Source: Chara braunii (taxonomy: Eukaryota > Streptophyta > Charophyceae > Charales > Characeae). From it: DNA of 30,851 nt. The stretch lies in contig BFEA01000598.1 of the NCBI GenBank assembly GCA_003427395.1, positions 827,641-858,491 of the forward strand, given 5' to 3'. The notes beneath the pieces were generated by a model that saw nothing but the letters and a program-made list of their open reading frames with translations, made no database searches and had not been told where the DNA came from. How positions within the stretch are numbered: the stretch's first letter is position 1; each line of letters starts with the position of its first letter. Made by a program: the position numbers and the translations under genes. Positions 27,244 through 30,851 of the stretch are shown here, one piece after another.

Positions 27244-27587
27244 CCGAAAAAGACACCAGTCGGTACTTCTAGTGGTGGTGATGCGAGCTTCTTGTTTCCG
27301 GACTTCTTCTGAACACGCATTGACTGGCAACGCCAGCGCACCCATTTTTGGTGAGCGACCTGGAGGTCCACAGCCATTTTTTCCCGGCCACGCACACACT
27401 TGGTTACCACATGTGCTCTCCTTTATTCAGCATTTATTTTTTTGTTGGGTTTTGTCTGGACTATTTTTTGTCTGTTTCAGATGTGTCGGTTCAGGTTTTT
27501 CCCTTTGTCCGAACACGCCAATGCCTGTTCGGACCAGTGGATTTCAGTTTCGGCCGTTGTAGGCCAGGTTCAGATTTGTCTGTATGT

Positions 27588-27771
27588 GGGACTGGACCAG
27601 GCATTCGTCTGTTTGTGCCTGGCCCAGTCCTCAGGACCCTGCTGCATCAGCAGGGGCGCCTGGACGTCTGGTTGGGACCCAGGCAGGGCGTTTTTGGCCA
27701 GGATCGTAGGACCAGGACTCGGGCCTGCGATGAGGACCATCGATTTGGACATCGGATCCGATGGTCCTCAT
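27588..27771 (+). repeat. Cluster of four hairpins
   Basis: 27589-27603/27616-27630 (GGACTGGACCAGGCA, 14/15), CCCTGCTG-CAT-CAGCAGGG (27637-27655), GCCTGG...CCAGGC (~27658-27683), and ATGAGGACCATCG at 27730-27742 with its perfect complement at 27759-27771. A GTATATATATGGG word (27804-27816) follows. Role unknown. Confidence 0.7.
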
Positions 27772-28259
27772 TGCAGACCGAGGACTGCTCAGGCAAGCCC
27801 AGCGGTATATATATGGGTCAGTCCTCCACTTTGACACATTCGGGCTGGAGCCTCAGTTGGACATCACACTGCCAGAGCAGTGCCAGTTTGGGGAGAGCTG
27901 CGATAGAAAAGCACTGGAGGAGTAGAGGAGTAGGCTGGAGTGGAGAGGTTGGCGGACACCATGTCCATGAGGGAGAGAGAGACTTAACTGAGCGCCATAG
28001 CTGGGACTTCATACTGTTCATTGGACTGACCTTCAGCAGCGACCTGCATCGGGAGTCATCACCTTCGCTGGTCAGTATCCGTGGTATTGTCATCAGGAGC
28101 AGGCGAGAAAGAGGAGAGTTCTTCTTCTCCTTTTCCTTCTTCTCCTAATTCTTCTCTGCTCCTCCATAGCCACTATTCTGCTTCTTCTTCTCCTATGACC
28201 TGTTTTTCTTCTTCTTCTCCTATGACCTGTTTTTCTTCTTCTTCTTCTTCTTCTTCTTC

Positions 28260-28261
<2 letters not shown>

Positions 28262-28342
<81 letters not shown>
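28262..28342. repeat. (TTC)n / (GA)n compound microsatellite
   Basis: TTC units (28228-28262), including a 26-bp duplication containing TCTCCTATGACCTG, pass directly into ~40 GA units. Confidence 0.95.
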
Positions 28343-28344
<2 letters not shown>

Positions 28345-28545
28345 CAGGCAGTGACTATTTCAAACCTATGTGCGCCCAGGATCTGATTCAACATTTTTGA
28401 GGACACACATTGGCTGGACATTTGACGGGGAGACTATTTCTTGGATGACTACGAGTTCTACTCGTCTTCTCTCCCCTCTCCATCTTCGTCTCTCCTCCCA
28501 AATTCATCATCCGTGGTTTCTTCCCCATTGTCCAGCTTTGGCCTT

Positions 28546-28890
28546 GTTTTCTGTCTGTTCTTAGTCTAGTTTGCTTCGCTTTTAATTTCAGGCAGGCGCG
28601 TGAGTATTGTCCATCCGGTTCCTTGTCCCCCGGCAAGTCAGAAAATACATTTTTTACCGAGACAACGCTTCTCCTCATTATGGTTCAGAGGTCCGAGTGA
28701 GTTCAGGCGATTGTGTTTTTCTCTGTGTTCTCAGTTCAGTTTGCTTTGCTTTTGATTTCAAGCAGGTGTGTGAGTATTTTGTTTGTTTAGAGTCCACCTG
28801 TGTGTGTTTTTGCCTGTTCTCAGTCCAATTTGCTTGTTTGCTTTCAGGCAGGTGTGTGAGTAGTCTCTGTTGTCTGTTCTTAGTCCAGTC
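28546..28890 (+). repeat. Array of splice-acceptor-like modules
   Basis: Units near 28546, 28717, 28806 and 28868 share CTGTTCT(T/C)AGTCCAGTTTGC, a pyrimidine-rich TTTGCTTTTNATTTCAGGCAG and GTGTGAGTATTTTG. TTTCAGGCAG resembles a 3' splice site and AGGTGTGTGAGT a 5' splice site, but no exons are apparent between them. Fragments at 22249, 22815 and 23027. Confidence 0.65.
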
Positions 28891-28965
28891 ACGTGTTTTC
28901 TGGCCCAAGTCGTCTTGAGGCTGGGCCTGTGACTGACTTTTAGTGCCAGGCCGTTTTTCCTTTCT

Positions 28966-28998
28966 GGCCCTCTTGCTGAGACAGCAAGGGAGGGCCTG
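28966..28998. repeat. Hairpin
   Basis: GGCCCTCTTGCTG pairs with CAGCAAGGGAGGGCC around AGA, with a 2-nt bulge. Confidence 0.65.
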
Positions 28999-29370
28999 GA
29001 CTTGAGCAGGGACCCTGGCCACACGTTTTCAGGCTTGAGTTTTGGCTACACGGCCTCCGATCTGGACTGCCGAATCTGTGTGAGATTGGACAGACCAGAT
29101 GGAGGCCGACTTGAGTTGGTGGGCGGCCCAGCACTGTTTAGAAGAGGCCGGCCCACCGGGCCCAGTAGTTGGCAGGTGGGTCTCACTTCATTCGCATGCC
29201 ACCAGGTGGTGCAGTTGAGCAGCCCAGCGCTAGTGGAGGCAGAGGAGAAGCCCTAGAGCCTAGAGGAGCTAAGAGTAGCACTGTAGGAGGTTAGAGGAGA
29301 GAGGAGGTTAGTGTGGAGGTGTCCGATTACCTGGTGCCATATCTTGGAAGTCTGCTGCCAGCCATAGCTG

Positions 29371-29400
29371 GTCTTCTTCTTCTTCTTCTTCTTCTTCTTC
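29371..29400. repeat. (TTC)n microsatellite
   Basis: Ten TTC/CTT units. The same motif appears at 20753, 24195, 27207 and 28228. Confidence 0.95.
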
Positions 29401-29517
29401 GCCTGCACAGTGCAGAGCCGCAACAATTTCGGAGTTGGCAACTTGCGATTTTCTACAAGGCTGGGGCCGTGTACAGGCGGTTTAAGGTTCTGCCTTTCAC
29501 TGGTCAGTACCTTGAAC

Positions 29518-29518
<1 letters not shown>

Positions 29519-29576
<58 letters not shown>

Positions 29577-29635
29577 GTACCCGATTGAACTTCAATCCAC
29601 AACGAATTCACATGTTCCCATACACGCATGCAATT

Positions 29636-29666
<31 letters not shown>

Positions 29667-29735
29667 GTATGTACCCGATTGAACTTCAATCCACAACGAA
29701 TTCACACGTTCCCATACACGAATGCAATTGCAGAG
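29519..29735 (+). repeat. 94-bp duplication carrying (GT)n
   Basis: (GT)n (29519-29572) plus TATGTACCCGATTGAACTTC and following ~60 bp is repeated as (GT)n (29637-29666) plus the same block at 29668-29733 with about two substitutions. Recent duplication. Confidence 0.9.
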
Positions 29736-30586
29736 TTGACTCGAAGGAGGCAAATCCACACAAAACCGGAGAGAAGATATGCACAGCGGAAGCTCAAAAT
29801 ACACAGAGAATTGAAAAACGAATTTCAATTCTGCAATCCCTCGTCCTCCTCAAATCAATCCAGAGTACTTGTTCCAAGTATCACAACCGCATTACAACAA
29901 CCTCGAACAACCAGAAACAAGTGATCAACGAAATATACAGGAGTCTTCTTCTTCCTCCTCGCCACCTCATATCCCAGGCTATGGCTGCTGTAGCAGCAGT
30001 AACCCCGCAACTGTCACAATGTGCCAATCTGAACCAGCAACCCTGATGATAACAGCGCCAGCTCAGCACTTGCACGGACGTGCAGCGCTGGAAGTCCTGA
30101 TGAAGAAGGAGACAACAGTCCCAACACTTCGAAGAAGATGGAGTTCCTCATGAGGAACAACAGCAGATATGGCTGCCACGTTGAAAGTGGCAGCGCCCAA
30201 ACCCAACAACACAGCCCTGCGGAAGCTCTCATGCAAAGCTGCGAAACAGCAGCAGTGCAGTCTTCAACGTCCTTTCCCCAACCCCAGCTATGGCTGGGCT
30301 GCGAAGAAGAAGATGACCTCCCCCAAAATAGCACAGCAGCACTCCAACAACGGACGGGCAGAGTTTCCCCAGTCAAAAAAAAAATGCAAAAGACCCGCAC
30401 TCATTTTCCTGCCCGCTACTTCTAGACTCCGCCTAGACCTAGGATGGCCTCCCCCAAAGCAACAACCCAAAACCTATCTGTATCTAGATGGAAACAGTCG
30501 AAAAGGGGCCTAGACCTATGACAAGGCAAAAGGAAAAGGCCGAATGGCCTAGGACTACCAAACAGAGACTATTAGTGGCAGACACA

Positions 30587-30727
30587 GGGATCAAGCCCCA
30601 TAGGGCACAACACTCACAAGGTAAACACACAGCTTACGGGTCATGGGATCGAGTCCCGCAAGGTTCAAAACACACAAACAACAAACAAACAGACAATACA
30701 ACAGACAAGGTTGCGGGATACAATCCC
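30587..30727 (+). repeat. Three tRNA T-arm/B-box-like motifs
   Basis: GGGATCAAGCCCC (30587), GGGATCGAGTCCC (30645) and GGGATACAATCCC (30715) each form a 5-bp stem with a short loop and resemble the B box GGTTCGANTCC. The middle one has an upstream anticodon-3'-side-like context (CTTACGGGTCAT). No complete tRNA fold is found. Confidence 0.45.
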
Positions 30728-30786
30728 GGCAACGACGACAGGGACAAAATTAGTATACAGGCCGCTTGTAGCACAGCAATTCATTG

Positions 30787-30789
<3 letters not shown>

Positions 30790-30851
<62 letters not shown>
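30790..30851. repeat. (GT)n / (GA)n microsatellite at window end
   Basis: About 22 GT units pass into a GA tract that runs off the window. Confidence 0.97.

Noticed and set aside
27804-27816. TATA box of a gene or LTR
   Set aside because: A single TATATATA word with no supported transcript or reading frame downstream.
28081-28386. Ser-rich frame ending in an Arg/Glu repeat
   Set aside because: It translates (TTC)n and (GA)n simple repeats.
29410-29924. Cys/Val-rich open frames
   Set aside because: They are translations of (GT)n microsatellites.
30587-30727. Genuine tRNA genes
   Set aside because: Only T-arm-like hairpins are visible; acceptor, D and anticodon arms cannot be built.

Overview
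This window is repeat-dominated nuclear DNA of a eukaryote. The evidence is four degenerate non-LTR retrotransposon (LINE) copies of the plant-L1 type, many A-tailed short insertions, long microsatellites, several unrelated tandem arrays, and no operon structure. A large-genome streptophyte alga or plant (a charophyte such as Chara would fit) is my best guess. It rests on LINE type and repeat density only and is low confidence.

Layout. 1-2570: GA microsatellite, dispersed repeats P and Q, a foldback, repeat R copy 1, the first H3 element and a G28 run. 2860-5715: LINE A (minus strand), with an RT whose catalytic residues are intact but whose reading frame is broken. 5768-7725: repeat R copy 2 and two diverged inverted arms (S) around H3 elements and repeat P copy 2. 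7833-8560: ~460-bp tandem repeats. 10341-10730: ~231-bp tandem repeats. 10853-12139: LINE B (plus), a truncated but open C-terminal ORF2. 12228-12602: assembly gap. 13166-14392: H3 element, repeat Q copy 2, a 398-bp A-tailed insertion between long direct repeats, and a large nested palindrome (13960-14310). 14758-16212: the only recognisable non-transposon gene, a TRAP-transporter-type substrate-binding protein of bacterial ancestry. 16834-16871: a head-to-head Tn5 mosaic-end pair, which is a sequencing-library junction; adjacency across it should not be trusted. 17249-20420: G-rich repeats, 109-bp, 57-bp and 172-bp tandem repeats, and four more H3 copies. 21770-23218: ~163-bp duplication, a tRNA-like segment and an H3 fragment. 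23831-27206: LINE D and LINE C (minus), arranged head to tail. 27588-30851: hairpin cluster, splice-acceptor-like module array, GA/GT/TTC microsatellites and tRNA T-arm-like motifs.

The most interesting observations are two. First, a short dispersed family, here called H3. It has a conserved ~54-nt head that folds into two hairpins, then a third hairpin whose arms differ between copies but stay complementary around a CTCCTA-like loop, then an A-rich tail. Second, a three-way nested inverted repeat at 13960-14310 with arms matching 23/24 and 35/36. The TRAP binding-protein gene without transporter partners is the third; its apparent signal peptide may be a translated polypyrimidine tract of an unrecognised intron.

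No cooperating gene set is visible. The LINEs could in principle have mobilised the A-tailed short elements, but all copies here are defective.
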